In this document: piece by piece, positions 43,814 to 52,764 of the stretch | Layout: each line of letters starts with the position of its first letter | Position numbering within the stretch: the first letter of the stretch is position 1 | Assembly (NCBI RefSeq): GCF_023701485.1 | Contig: NZ_JAMQBK010000029.1 | Coordinates: 124,001-188,000 of the forward strand | DNA from: Aporhodopirellula aestuarii | GTDB lineage: Bacteria > Planctomycetota > Planctomycetia > Pirellulales > Pirellulaceae | Direction: 5' to 3' | DNA: 64,000 bases | Translations under genes and position numbers: made by a program | Notes under the pieces: model-generated | The model's database searches: none | The model's input: the letters and a program-made list of their open reading frames with translations, nothing else | What the model was told of the DNA's origin: nothing

Positions 43814-44942
43814 TTACTCGTCGTCATCGCCGGTGACGGCTTCCATCTTTCCAGCTTTGAGGCGTAGGAATGCGTCGAAGAATCCTTGCAGTTCGCTGCC
43901 GTTGAGGACGCTTTCGAAGTTGCCGACGTAGTGCCCCGTGCGTGAGTCTTTGACTCGCTGGTCGGGGTGCAGGAAGTAGTTGCGGATCTGGCTACCGAAT
44001 CCGGTTTTGGCCTGGGTCGCGTACTTGGATGCTTCCTCGGCCTCACGTCTCTCTTCTTCGATTCGCGCCATTTTCGCGCGAAGCATCTTCCACGCCGTTT
44101 CACGGTTTTGGTGTTGGCTGCGTTCGTTCTGGCACTGCACGACGGTGTTGGTCGGGAGGTGCGTCAGCCGCACGGCGCTGTCCGTTTTGTTAACGTGTTG
44201 CCCGCCCGCGCCACCGGCCCGATAGGTGTCTTCCCGCACGTCTTTCTTTTCAATGTCGATCTTGATCGAATCGTCGATTTCGGGAGCGACGTTAACGGCG
44301 GCGAAGCTGGTTTGGCGTTTGCCTTCGCTATTGAACGGGCTGATCCGGACGAGCCGGTGCATGCCCTGTTCCCCTTTGAGGTAACCGTACGCCATCGGCC
44401 CGCGGATCGCGATGGAAGCGTTGTTGATCCCCGCTTCCTCGTTTTCCTGACGGTCGAGCAATTCGATTTTGTAACCCTGACCGACGGCCCAAGCGGAGTA
44501 CATCCGCAACATCATGTCCGCCCAGTCGTTGGCATCGGTACCCCCGTCGCGGGCATTAATCGTGAGGATCGCACCCGCCGAATCGTGCGGACCGTTGAGC
44601 AAGGCTTTGAGTTCGAGATCGTCGAGCACTTCTTCGAGGCGATCGATTTCGGCACGAAGTTCCTCTTCGATGGAAGAGTCTTCCTCGGCCATTTCGAACA
44701 GCGTTTCAAGGTCGCCTGCCGACTCAGTCAGATCGTCGAGCGGTCCGACAACCCCTTTGAGAGACTTGAGTTGCATGACGACTTTTTGAGCCGCCTCGCT
44801 GTTGTCCCAGAAATCGGGGGCGGACATTTTGGCCTCGATGGACTTAATTTTTTCGTTTTTGCCAGCGTGGTCAAAGAGAGTCCTGTAGTTGTGTCAGGCG
44901 AGCTCGGATCGATTTGCTGCGTGAGGTGAGTTCAGCGTCCAT
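43814..44942 (-). CDS. prfB: Peptide chain release factor 2 (programmed +1 frameshift)
   Basis: RF2 reads UAA and UGA stop codons in translation termination. The main frame (337 residues from 44827) contains SPF in RISPFNSEG, the stop-codon recognition motif of RF2, and GGQ in AGGAGGQHVNKTDSAV, the peptide-release motif. Upstream, an ATG at 44942 opens a 23-codon frame ending CTT-TGA. A +1 shift at that point joins it to the main frame (DHAGKNEKIKSIEAKMSAP), giving about 375 residues, the normal RF2 length. An annotation without the shift would start at 44827 and lose the N-terminus. Confidence 0.95.
44870..44885 (-). promoter_or_regulatory. prfB programmed frameshift site (CTTTGAC)
   Basis: The minus strand reads CAGGACTCTCTTTGAC. 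CTT-TGA-C is the conserved slip site, with AGGA a few bases upstream acting as the internal Shine-Dalgarno-like stimulator. Low RF2 favours the shift, giving autoregulation. The in-frame UGA occupies 44873-44871. Confidence 0.93.
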
Positions 44943-45017
44943 GACGGATTGGACTCCATAGGTATGATAAAGGGGAATGTTTTTGTAGCTCTAAGCTTTT
45001 AACCAAGTTGTTTATAC

Positions 45018-46196
45018 ATGTCACGTGTCGTTCTCGCGATGAGTGGTGGAGTTGATTCCAGCGTCGCGGCCCACCTGCTCAAACAAGCCGGCCATGAAGT
45101 CATCGGCGTATTCATGCGCCATGGCGAAGCGTCCGCCTCGGCGTGTCGGATTCAATCCGACGATGCGACGGACACCAATCCGCTGGGTTTGCCGGTCTTA
45201 GGCGGCATTTCGCCGTCCGCATCCACCGGCAAACGGGCCGACCACAAACAGGGCTGCTGCAGCGCCACCGATGCCGCGGACGCACGACGGGTGGCGATGT
45301 CGATGGACATCCCGTTTTATTCACTCGATTTGCAGGAAGACTTTCGCAAAATCGTGGACTATTTCGTCGACGATTATCTGAACGCTCGGACACCGAACCC
45401 GTGTGTGAAATGCAATCACTGGATCAAATTCGGCAAACTTTTTGATTACGCCGATGGCGTCGACGCGGATTACGTCGCGACGGGGCACTATGCCCGCATT
45501 AGCGAAACAGCATCGGGCCGGCAACTGCACCGCGGCCTCGACGATTCGAAGGATCAGTCGTACGCATTGTTCGGCATCGGTCGCGAGCGATTATCGCGGA
45601 TGATGCTGCCGGTGGGCGATTATGAAAAGTCCCGGATTCGCGAAATCGCGGCATCTCTCGGCCTAGGTGTCTCGGAAAAGAAAGATAGCCAAGAGATTTG
45701 TTTTGTGACCGACGGGCATCACAGCGATTTCGTGAAATCACGTCGGCCCGAAATGGTCGGTGCCACCGCGGGGGAAATTGTCACCATCGATGGCCGCGTC
45801 GTGGGGGAACATGATGGTTTTGAGGCGTTTACCGTTGGCCAACGAAAAGGGTTGGGCGTGGCACTCGGGAAGCCGCATTTTGTGGTGCGGATCGAGCCCG
45901 AAACTCGGCGGGTCGTGCTCGGTGACGCTGCCGATTTATTGGCCCCGGGACTGCAAGCTGACCAAGCGAACTGGCTGATCGATCCGAGTGACCTGCCTGA
46001 GCAGGTAAGCGTGCAGATTCGCTACAACGGACGTCCCCATGCCGCTCAGGTCGAACTCGACGCCGCCGACGCGAGTCGGTTTGAGGTGAAATTTACCGAG
46101 CCGCAAAAGGCGGTCGCCCCGGGTCAGGCCGCGGTCGTCTACGATGGAGATCGTGTTTTGGGCGGGGGATGGATCGTCTGCCCCACCGTTGATTGA
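45018..46196 (+). CDS. mnmA: tRNA-specific 2-thiouridylase
   Basis: MnmA thiolates U34 of tRNAs for Lys, Glu and Gln. The 392-residue protein has the PP-loop SGGVDSS near residue 10, the first catalytic Cys in TPNPCVKCN near 125, and the second in SQEICFV near 225, plus GHYARI. Compared with usual MnmA it carries an extra insertion of roughly 40 residues (near positions 36-77, rich in Ser, Ala and Gly) between GVFMRHGE and GCCSATDAADARRVA. It is divergent from prfB, with only about 75 bp between the two starts. Confidence 0.95.
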   Translation: MSRVVLAMSGGVDSSVAAHLLKQAGHEVIGVFMRHGEASASACRIQSDDATDTNPLGLPVLGGISPSASTGKRADHKQGCCSATDAADARRVAMSMDIPFYSLDLQEDFRKIVDYFVDDYLNARTPNPCVKCNHWIKFGKLFDYADGVDADYVATGHYARISETASGRQLHRGLDDSKDQSYALFGIGRERLSRMMLPVGDYEKSRIREIAASLGLGVSEKKDSQEICFVTDGHHSDFVKSRRPEMVGATAGEIVTIDGRVVGEHDGFEAFTVGQRKGLGVALGKPHFVVRIEPETRRVVLGDAADLLAPGLQADQANWLIDPSDLPEQVSVQIRYNGRPHAAQVELDAADASRFEVKFTEPQKAVAPGQAAVVYDGDRVLGGGWIVCPTVD

Positions 46197-46330
46197 TCCG
46201 GATCAATCGCCTTCCAACAGCTATCTCGTCGTCATTTTTCGTGGATGGTCTTGTGGGACGAATCCGCGACCGAGGATTGGTCTCTGTCGAGGGTGGTTGG
46301 TTGAGTGCATTGAAAACCCCAAAGGCCAGC

Positions 46331-47248
46331 ATGGGTCAGCGTGACAGCAGCGATAGGCGTGAGAGCAGCGGCCAGCGTGAGAGCAAGGCGCAGCGTGAAA
46401 GCAAGGTGCAGCGTGGCAGAAGACGGGGGCGGTTTCGCGAGTTCGCGATGGGACGCAATTGGTGGGTGATGCCGACGGTGTACCTAGTCGGCCAGTTCAT
46501 CGCGTTTTTCGCGATTGAGCGAATGACGGGTTTTGACGGCGAGAGTCCGTGGGACTGGGTGTTGTTTATTAGCCTCATGATCGGATCGCCCACACTTGCC
46601 GCGATTTTGCTATCGCCGGGATTCAGGATTTCTCATCTGGCGATGGCGGCTGCGGCGATTCTGATTGGCGGCGTCGTTTTTTCGATTCAAAGCGATAGCC
46701 TTGTCGAGTTGACCGTGGTCAGCGCCGTTGTCGCAATGATCCAGGTTTTTGTGTTGCGAATGACACGCATCCCACCCTGGGTTGTCAGGCCAGCGAATTC
46801 GGAACGCCACCAAAAGGCCTCGATCGGGTGGCTGATGGTGATGACCGTCATCGTCGCCCTGTTGATTACTGTCATGCGGGTTTCCCAAGACGGCGGTCAA
46901 TATTTGGTTGCGTTTGGGTATCTCGGCTTGGCGATGTTGACCGCGTTGTTGGGAAACGTGATCGCCGGATTGTGCTCACGAAAGACGCGATGGCTGATCC
47001 TGCTCGTCGTCGCAGGATTGGGGTGGGCGAGCATGTTGGCAGCGGAGGCGGGGATCCTCTCGCTAGAACCCTGGGAACGCCTGATTGAATTGCAGGCGAA
47101 TTATGCCGCAAAAATTGTTTGTTTGTCTCCCGCGGTGGCACTGATCAATGTGGTGTTGGTGCATCGGATGATGACGCTTGCCGGTGCGATTCAGGCGGTA
47201 CCGAGTACTCCACGCGTAGAGCTTGGTTCGGCGCAGGATCTTGGCTAA
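46331..47248 (+). CDS. Multi-span membrane protein of unknown function
   Basis: The open frame starts at 46193 and overlaps the mnmA stop; I chose the ATG at 46331, and an ATG near 46448 just before the first membrane segment is also possible. The visible protein begins with a basic six-residue repeat (QRESKA-like) and then has about seven or eight hydrophobic segments (MPTVYLVGQFIAFFAI, LAAILLSPG, IGWLMVMTVIVALLITV, WLILLVVAGLGWASML). No catalytic or transport motif was recognised. It may be co-transcribed with mnmA. Confidence 0.6.
   Translation: MGQRDSSDRRESSGQRESKAQRESKVQRGRRRGRFREFAMGRNWWVMPTVYLVGQFIAFFAIERMTGFDGESPWDWVLFISLMIGSPTLAAILLSPGFRISHLAMAAAAILIGGVVFSIQSDSLVELTVVSAVVAMIQVFVLRMTRIPPWVVRPANSERHQKASIGWLMVMTVIVALLITVMRVSQDGGQYLVAFGYLGLAMLTALLGNVIAGLCSRKTRWLILLVVAGLGWASMLAAEAGILSLEPWERLIELQANYAAKIVCLSPAVALINVVLVHRMMTLAGAIQAVPSTPRVELGSAQDLG
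46337..46417 (+). repeat. 18-bp tandem repeat, about 4.5 units
   Basis: Degenerate copies of CAGCGTGAGAGCAAGGCG encode QRDSSD, RRESSG, QRESKA and QRESKV followed by QRG. The repeat lies at the N-terminus of the membrane protein and keeps the reading frame. Confidence 0.85.
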
Positions 47249-47485
47249 TACGATTGATCCCGGCCGTGCCATTGGGGGCAGTGTCGTGACGCCCCGGATG
47301 CGGGTATGAGGTCGGTGGCGGTCAGGGGGCGTTCGGCCGCCGAATGTCACGATGGGTGGAGGTTGGTCGTTAAAGCGGAGGCAAGCCTCTTTTTCTGTGC
47401 AATCCGAACACCGGGGGGCGTCACTAGCGTGGCCCGGGTAGGGTTTGCGATTGTCCAGAGAGTCTCATTCGTTACATTCAATCTC

Positions 47486-49666
47486 ATGAGCGCTACCACC
47501 ACCCCCGCATCGTCCAGCACCGTCTCCGCCGATTCATCGGGATCCCCGGCCCAGCCACCAGCGGGCCCGCGGATTATCCGCCAATTGCCACCCCAATTGG
47601 TCAACCAGATCGCTGCCGGTGAAGTGATCGAGCGGCCCGCTTCGGTGGTCAAAGAATTACTCGAAAACAGCATTGATGCAGGTGCCTCGCGGGTCGAACT
47701 GACGATCGCCGGTGGCGGCGTCGAGATGATTCGGATTAGCGATGATGGTTGTGGCATGACGGCCGAGCAATTGCCGCTCGCGGTGACCAGCCACGCGACG
47801 AGCAAACTGCCCGAGGACGATTCGCTGTTTCATGTCGGCACGCTCGGGTTTCGGGGCGAGGCGCTGGCGTCGATCGCGAGCGTTTCGCAGATGACGATTC
47901 GCAGCCGTGCGGAGGGCACGTCGAGTGGTAGCCAGATCGACATTCGCGGTGGCGTGATTGAATCACCCGGTCCATGCGGGTGTCCGGTCGGGACGACCAT
48001 CGAAGTCCGCAATCTGTTTTTTAATACGCCGGTTCGACGCAAGTTTTTGAAAACGCCGCAGACCGAACGTGGGCACATTGTTGAGGCGTTTACACGTTTG
48101 GCGTTAGCCAACCCGAAGGTTCATTTCGTTTTGCGCAACGGTGACAAAGAAATGTTCGACTTGTTGCCGACGCCGCGTTGGGCCGATCGCATCGAAGCGT
48201 TCTTTGGGACCGAAATTTCTGAATCGTTGATCTTGATCGAGAGTGATGACGCGCAAGTCAAAATTTTCGGCTTTGCCTGTGACCCGTCCGTTAATCGCGG
48301 CAACAACCGGATGCAGTACCTGTTCCTCAACGGGCGGCATATTCGCGACCGTGCATTGCAACATGCCCTCGGCGAAGCCTACCGCGGGTTGTTGATGGTG
48401 GGGCGTCATCCGGTGTGTTTCCTAAGGATGACGATGCCACCGGAAATGATCGACGTCAACGTTCATCCGGCGAAACTCGAGGTGCGATTCACCGACAGCG
48501 GCCGGGTTTACAGTCGTCTGTTGCAGACACTGCGACAACGATTTCTTTCGACCGACATGACGCACCGAGTGGGTTCGGCGCCGGCGCCTGAGCCTGTCGA
48601 AGGGGATGCGTTGCGGACGCAGAGTGAGTCGGTGATGGGGATGCCGGCCCGTGAAGTCGATCAACAACGCCAATCCGTTATCGAATGGGCTCGCACCGGC
48701 CAGGAGTCTTCGAATCGATCTGACGCCGGCATCGGCTCGTCCGCCTCGAGTGTGAATCGCATCGATGGATCGCCGGTCTATTCGTCGCCGATTCATCCAA
48801 CTCAGCAGCCTTCCAACGCGACCGGTCTGGGGGGCGTTGCCGATTTTAGGCCGTTTCCGGATGGAGCCTCCTCACCGCTTGGAATATCCGGTCGTGGACC
48901 CGTCGGTGAAGTCGGCTCGCCGTCGAGCGGAAGCGTCGGAGATCGCGCGGCTGCCGATGACAGGGCTCCGTGGGATCAAGAGACTGTTTCGGTGTCCGGT
49001 GCGGGTGTCGGAGCTGCGGGTGAAAACTCTGGTGCATCGGATGGTTCTCGTCCGTCGCCGAGTGTTTGTTATCTCGGTTTCCAAGTTCACAATCGGTACT
49101 TGGTCACGCAAGACGAAAAGGGCATGGTCGTGATCGACCAACACGCTCTGCATGAACGCGTCCTGTATGAGAGGGTGTGCAAGAAAGTGCTCGGGGAAAA
49201 CGCGTCTCTCGAAGCACAGCGTTTGCTCGTCCCGGAACCGGTTTCCTTGACTCCTGCGGAGCGGGCGACGGCGCTTGAAGTCAAAGACACGCTGGCACGG
49301 ATCGGGTTGGAAATCGAAGACTTCGGCGGTGAGACAATTTTGATTCAGTCGTATCCGGCAATCATGCCGAGCAAAGATCCGGCGGAGATGTTACGTACGA
49401 TTCTGGAATCGGTGATGGGGGCGGGACGCGATCCCAATCCGAAAGATCTCCTCAATCATCTGCTCAGTACCGTGGCATGCAAAGCGGCGGTGAAAGCCGG
49501 GGATCCGTTGTCGCCTGAAGAGATCACGAGTCTGCTCGAACAGAAAGATCTGTACCAAGACACTCATCACTGTCCCCATGGTCGTCCGACTGCGTTGTTC
49601 TTCAGCCGTGATGAGCTTGATCGCATGTTCGGCCGTCTCGGCCCACGCGGACGCGTGACTTCGTAG
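47486..49666 (+). CDS. mutL: DNA mismatch repair protein MutL (endonuclease type)
   Basis: The ATG at 47486 gives about 726 residues; the frame is open further upstream but without family-like sequence. The N-terminal GHKL ATPase has INQIAAGEVIERPASVVKELLENS-type motifs, DDGCGM and LGFRGEALASI. A Pro/Ser/Gly-rich linker spans about residues 360-520. The C-terminal dimerisation domain has the metal-binding endonuclease motif DQHALHERVLYE near 550 and CPHGRP near 695. It should therefore nick DNA itself, as in organisms lacking MutH. No mutS is in the window. Confidence 0.96.
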   Translation: MSATTTPASSSTVSADSSGSPAQPPAGPRIIRQLPPQLVNQIAAGEVIERPASVVKELLENSIDAGASRVELTIAGGGVEMIRISDDGCGMTAEQLPLAVTSHATSKLPEDDSLFHVGTLGFRGEALASIASVSQMTIRSRAEGTSSGSQIDIRGGVIESPGPCGCPVGTTIEVRNLFFNTPVRRKFLKTPQTERGHIVEAFTRLALANPKVHFVLRNGDKEMFDLLPTPRWADRIEAFFGTEISESLILIESDDAQVKIFGFACDPSVNRGNNRMQYLFLNGRHIRDRALQHALGEAYRGLLMVGRHPVCFLRMTMPPEMIDVNVHPAKLEVRFTDSGRVYSRLLQTLRQRFLSTDMTHRVGSAPAPEPVEGDALRTQSESVMGMPAREVDQQRQSVIEWARTGQESSNRSDAGIGSSASSVNRIDGSPVYSSPIHPTQQPSNATGLGGVADFRPFPDGASSPLGISGRGPVGEVGSPSSGSVGDRAAADDRAPWDQETVSVSGAGVGAAGENSGASDGSRPSPSVCYLGFQVHNRYLVTQDEKGMVVIDQHALHERVLYERVCKKVLGENASLEAQRLLVPEPVSLTPAERATALEVKDTLARIGLEIEDFGGETILIQSYPAIMPSKDPAEMLRTILESVMGAGRDPNPKDLLNHLLSTVACKAAVKAGDPLSPEEITSLLEQKDLYQDTHHCPHGRPTALFFSRDELDRMFGRLGPRGRVTS

Positions 49667-49731
49667 GACGCTTTGCTCTCAAGCGTTTCGCTGGACATAT
49701 TCAGTCTGCCGTCGTCGTGGCGGCAGTTGCA

Positions 49732-51102
49732 TCATCCGGCGTCGGTGAGTGACCGGCCCCAAACGGTTTCGCGAAACAGCGGCTGCATCCCGATACCGCG
49801 ATAGGCCGCGATAGCGGGGTGATTATTTCGGTCGACGGCAAGGATTAAACGTTCCGCGTTTTGTTGTTGGCAGACGTCCTCGATCATTTGCATGATTTGT
49901 TGACCGGAACCACGCCCACGATATTCAGGGGCGATTCCCATGTAGACCAGTTCGATGACCGAAGCCGGGTTGGTTTGTTCGTTGTTGCGTGACGACGAGC
50001 CACTGTGTCGGGCTAAAATCACGCATCCGATGATGCTTTCGACGTTTTCCTCGGTTTGACGTTCACCATCATCTGCACCGGTGCTTGCTTGGCCAGGGTG
50101 GTCGAGACGAACGGTGTACCAAAGATCGGGCGCGTAAGCATCCACGATCCGGTATCCGGTGATGATTTCGCTGACAGTACGAAACCGTTCCAGCGGTGGG
50201 CAATCCAGCGAATCGACATACGTCCGCTGGACGAGCTTTTCGAATTCGACTTTTTGGTCCGAATCGTCTTGATCGAGCGGATGCAGCTTCAGCGAAAAGG
50301 GGTCACGCGCCGGAGCGTTGGTCGTTTTTTGACTGCTTGTCTTGCGAGTCTCGCCCCGCGTGGAGCTCCACCGCCCCTCTCCATCACAGTCCAGTGCGAG
50401 ATACTCGAGAGTTCCGATTTGGGCGAAGTGCAAGATCTGCGGCCACTCGTTGGCGGAGGCCCGCGGTAACTCGCCGGTTGAATCAGACGGTGGCGATGCC
50501 GGGTCGGTTGCCCACTGCAAAAAACGGATACCACGTTCGGCGAGAATGCCGCTGAGACGTTGCCATAGTGATTCGCCGAGTTGGTTTTTGGTCGATTCAG
50601 AACCGGTGGCCAAACCGGTGTCCCCAACTGTCGAATCGGTTTTGCTGCGGTCTTGGGATGTATTCCCAACGGTCTGGTGAGACTCCCTCTCGGTCCGATT
50701 CGGCTCGACCCAATCGACATGCAGGATCGTTGCGGTGTCGCCTGATTCCGGGAGCATCGCGATGGCGAGGAGGCTTTGCTGGAGTTGTGGCGGATCGGTT
50801 GACGCTGCGAGCACGACCAACCGGTCCGTGGCTTGGGCCTTCAGGATCCCGCGGAGCTGATCGGTGACGATACCGGCGCGGGCGGGGGAAATGCGATCGA
50901 AGGTGTGCGTCAGCGCGGTCGCCAGCTCGGCGGTCGAGAGTTTCCAAACGGTGATGGACGCGTTTGCGGGCTTCGAACCATCTGCCGTGGTGGACGCCGG
51001 CACGGGTTGGGCGAGGGACTCGTGAGGCATGGTGGCGAATCGACTGACCGACGCGGATTGACACATCGTTGAAGGAGGACGGACCAATTTTGAATGGATC
51101 AC
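49732..51102 (-). CDS. GNAT-family N-acetyltransferase with long N-terminal region
   Basis: The 456-residue frame begins at a GTG; an ATG at 51066 is an alternative start. The C-terminal ~110 residues hold the GNAT fold: VYMGIAPEYRGRGSGQQIM is the acetyl-CoA-binding motif, and AERLILAVDRNNHPAIAAYRGIGM is typical of motif B. The ~330-residue N-terminal part has a second, degenerate acetyltransferase-like or regulatory region and an insertion rich in Ser and Thr. The acceptor is unknown. It is convergent with mutL. Confidence 0.8.
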   Translation of the reverse strand: MIHSKLVRPPSTMCQSASVSRFATMPHESLAQPVPASTTADGSKPANASITVWKLSTAELATALTHTFDRISPARAGIVTDQLRGILKAQATDRLVVLAASTDPPQLQQSLLAIAMLPESGDTATILHVDWVEPNRTERESHQTVGNTSQDRSKTDSTVGDTGLATGSESTKNQLGESLWQRLSGILAERGIRFLQWATDPASPPSDSTGELPRASANEWPQILHFAQIGTLEYLALDCDGEGRWSSTRGETRKTSSQKTTNAPARDPFSLKLHPLDQDDSDQKVEFEKLVQRTYVDSLDCPPLERFRTVSEIITGYRIVDAYAPDLWYTVRLDHPGQASTGADDGERQTEENVESIIGCVILARHSGSSSRNNEQTNPASVIELVYMGIAPEYRGRGSGQQIMQMIEDVCQQQNAERLILAVDRNNHPAIAAYRGIGMQPLFRETVWGRSLTDAG

Positions 51103-51300
51103 ATAACGACAACTTACCGTCTTTGCTCGAAATCGTCTGGATCGGATGGACTGTGCAGATGATCCCTCTATGATTGGGGGGGGCTCAGCCGAATCTTCAA
51201 TTGACGGTCCTTCGTCGACTGGTTCTTATCTGGCCTGTGGTTTTCGTTCTCGAGAATCAAAATTTGTGGCGGTGGTCCGTTAATTCCTTAGGTTTTACGA

Positions 51301-52620
51301 ATGTTTGTGTCGGTTTCCTCGAAAAAGTCACGATCCGTTGTATTGACGTTCGTCGGCGTGGTGTTGTTGGTGGTTGTCCAAGGCGCCTTCTGCCAGCCAG
51401 CATCGGCACAACGCTTGATGGAAAGATTGCGGGCGCGGATCGAAGCACGGCGAGTGCCTCAGCCGCCTGCTGAGCAGCCCCAAACACCCGCAAGTTCTGA
51501 AGGCAATCGAGTGCTCGCGACCCCTGTTCCGAGACAGGGTAACGGGAAACAGAACGCTGCGGACGCGAAATCTTCCGCGGATGCGAAACGCGATCAGGAC
51601 GCCGCACCCACATTCGGGATCGAGGTGTCACCGGTGGCAGCGGGCACGTACCGCGGATTGCAAGTGCTCGGTTTCACTCCCGATTCCAAAGCTCCGTCGG
51701 TGGGCATTCGTCCCGGGGACGTGATTGTCTCGATCGACGGAATTCGTACCGATTCGGTGGAAGCGGTCGCGGCGGCTCAGCGCCGGGTGGAGGCGGGGGC
51801 TCAGGCGGTGGTGCATATTCTCCGCAACGGACGGCTCTACCAAACGAAACTGGCTACCATCGCGGGACCGGTTTCCGTTTTGACCGATGACTTGGCCGGT
51901 GATACCGAGCGACGGCCAGATGATTCGTCTTCGGGTGAGGCTCGATCCGCCGCCAAGCCACCCCTGGATCGATCGAAACAAGGTCCGACGCTCGCTCAAC
52001 CACGGGCGTCCCTCGGTGTCGAGGCTCGCGATGCGAGTCCTCTTCGAGGTGTTTTGGTTGCGATCGTTAATGCGGGGATGGCGGGCGAGATCGCCGGTCT
52101 CAAACCCAACGATCGGATCGTTTCTGTCTCGGGACGATTGATCCGTGACACGAACGGGTTGCTCCGTGAAATCGCGCTGTTGAACCCTGGCGACTCGGTA
52201 ACGCTCGGTGTCGTGCGGGGTGATTCGATACGAGAGATTGAGGTCGAAATGGGCGGCCCCGGGGGAGTGCCCGCCAGAGCAGCGACGGGCCCTGTGGATG
52301 AGTCCGCGGGCGGATCCGTTTTAGAACGCGCCGAAACCGTTGCTCCTTCGCAGCCTGCGTCCGAGACAGATCCGAAGCCTGCGACGGGTGAAAGCCTGCT
52401 CGGTGGATTAGGTTCCACGCTCGGTAGTCTGTTTTCGGGTGGACAATCGGGAGCAAACGAAGACGCCAAGGGCAAAGAAACGTCCGGAGCCAAGCCAGGC
52501 GAAAGTGAATTGCCTCCACCTCAACAGAATGATGAAACAGACGCTTCACCGCTGGATCCACTGGCCTTGCCCGAGGACGGATTTGGCATCGACATCCTGC
52601 CTCCACCTGTTGAAAACTAG
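51301..52620 (+). CDS. Secreted protein with two PDZ domains
   Basis: This 439-residue protein has a signal peptide (VVLTFVGVVLLVVVQGAFC, then QPASAQ). PDZ 1 lies at about residues 105-180 (FTPDSKAPSVGIRPGDVIVS, then IDGIRTDSVEAV), and PDZ 2 at about 235-320 (NAGMAGEIAGLKPNDRIVSV). Low-complexity linkers follow. No protease domain is present, so unlike DegP/HtrA it probably works as a periplasmic binding or adaptor protein. Its partner is unknown. It is divergent from the GNAT gene. Confidence 0.82.
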   Translation: MFVSVSSKKSRSVVLTFVGVVLLVVVQGAFCQPASAQRLMERLRARIEARRVPQPPAEQPQTPASSEGNRVLATPVPRQGNGKQNAADAKSSADAKRDQDAAPTFGIEVSPVAAGTYRGLQVLGFTPDSKAPSVGIRPGDVIVSIDGIRTDSVEAVAAAQRRVEAGAQAVVHILRNGRLYQTKLATIAGPVSVLTDDLAGDTERRPDDSSSGEARSAAKPPLDRSKQGPTLAQPRASLGVEARDASPLRGVLVAIVNAGMAGEIAGLKPNDRIVSVSGRLIRDTNGLLREIALLNPGDSVTLGVVRGDSIREIEVEMGGPGGVPARAATGPVDESAGGSVLERAETVAPSQPASETDPKPATGESLLGGLGSTLGSLFSGGQSGANEDAKGKETSGAKPGESELPPPQQNDETDASPLDPLALPEDGFGIDILPPPVEN

Positions 52621-52764
52621 ACGCCTTTGCATCGCAGTTGAGTGCTGCCAGCGAGCGGCGGTGGGGCGGGACGACTTGACACTTGCGATGTGACGGGTCG
52701 ACAATAAACCGTTCTCTGATTCTTTGTTCGATTTGTGCTGAGCTTGCATCGACAAGCTCCCAGA

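Noticed and set aside
43967-44929. 320-residue plus-strand open frame opposite prfB
   Set aside because: The minus strand encodes RF2 with GGQ and SPF motifs; the plus frame is a shadow.
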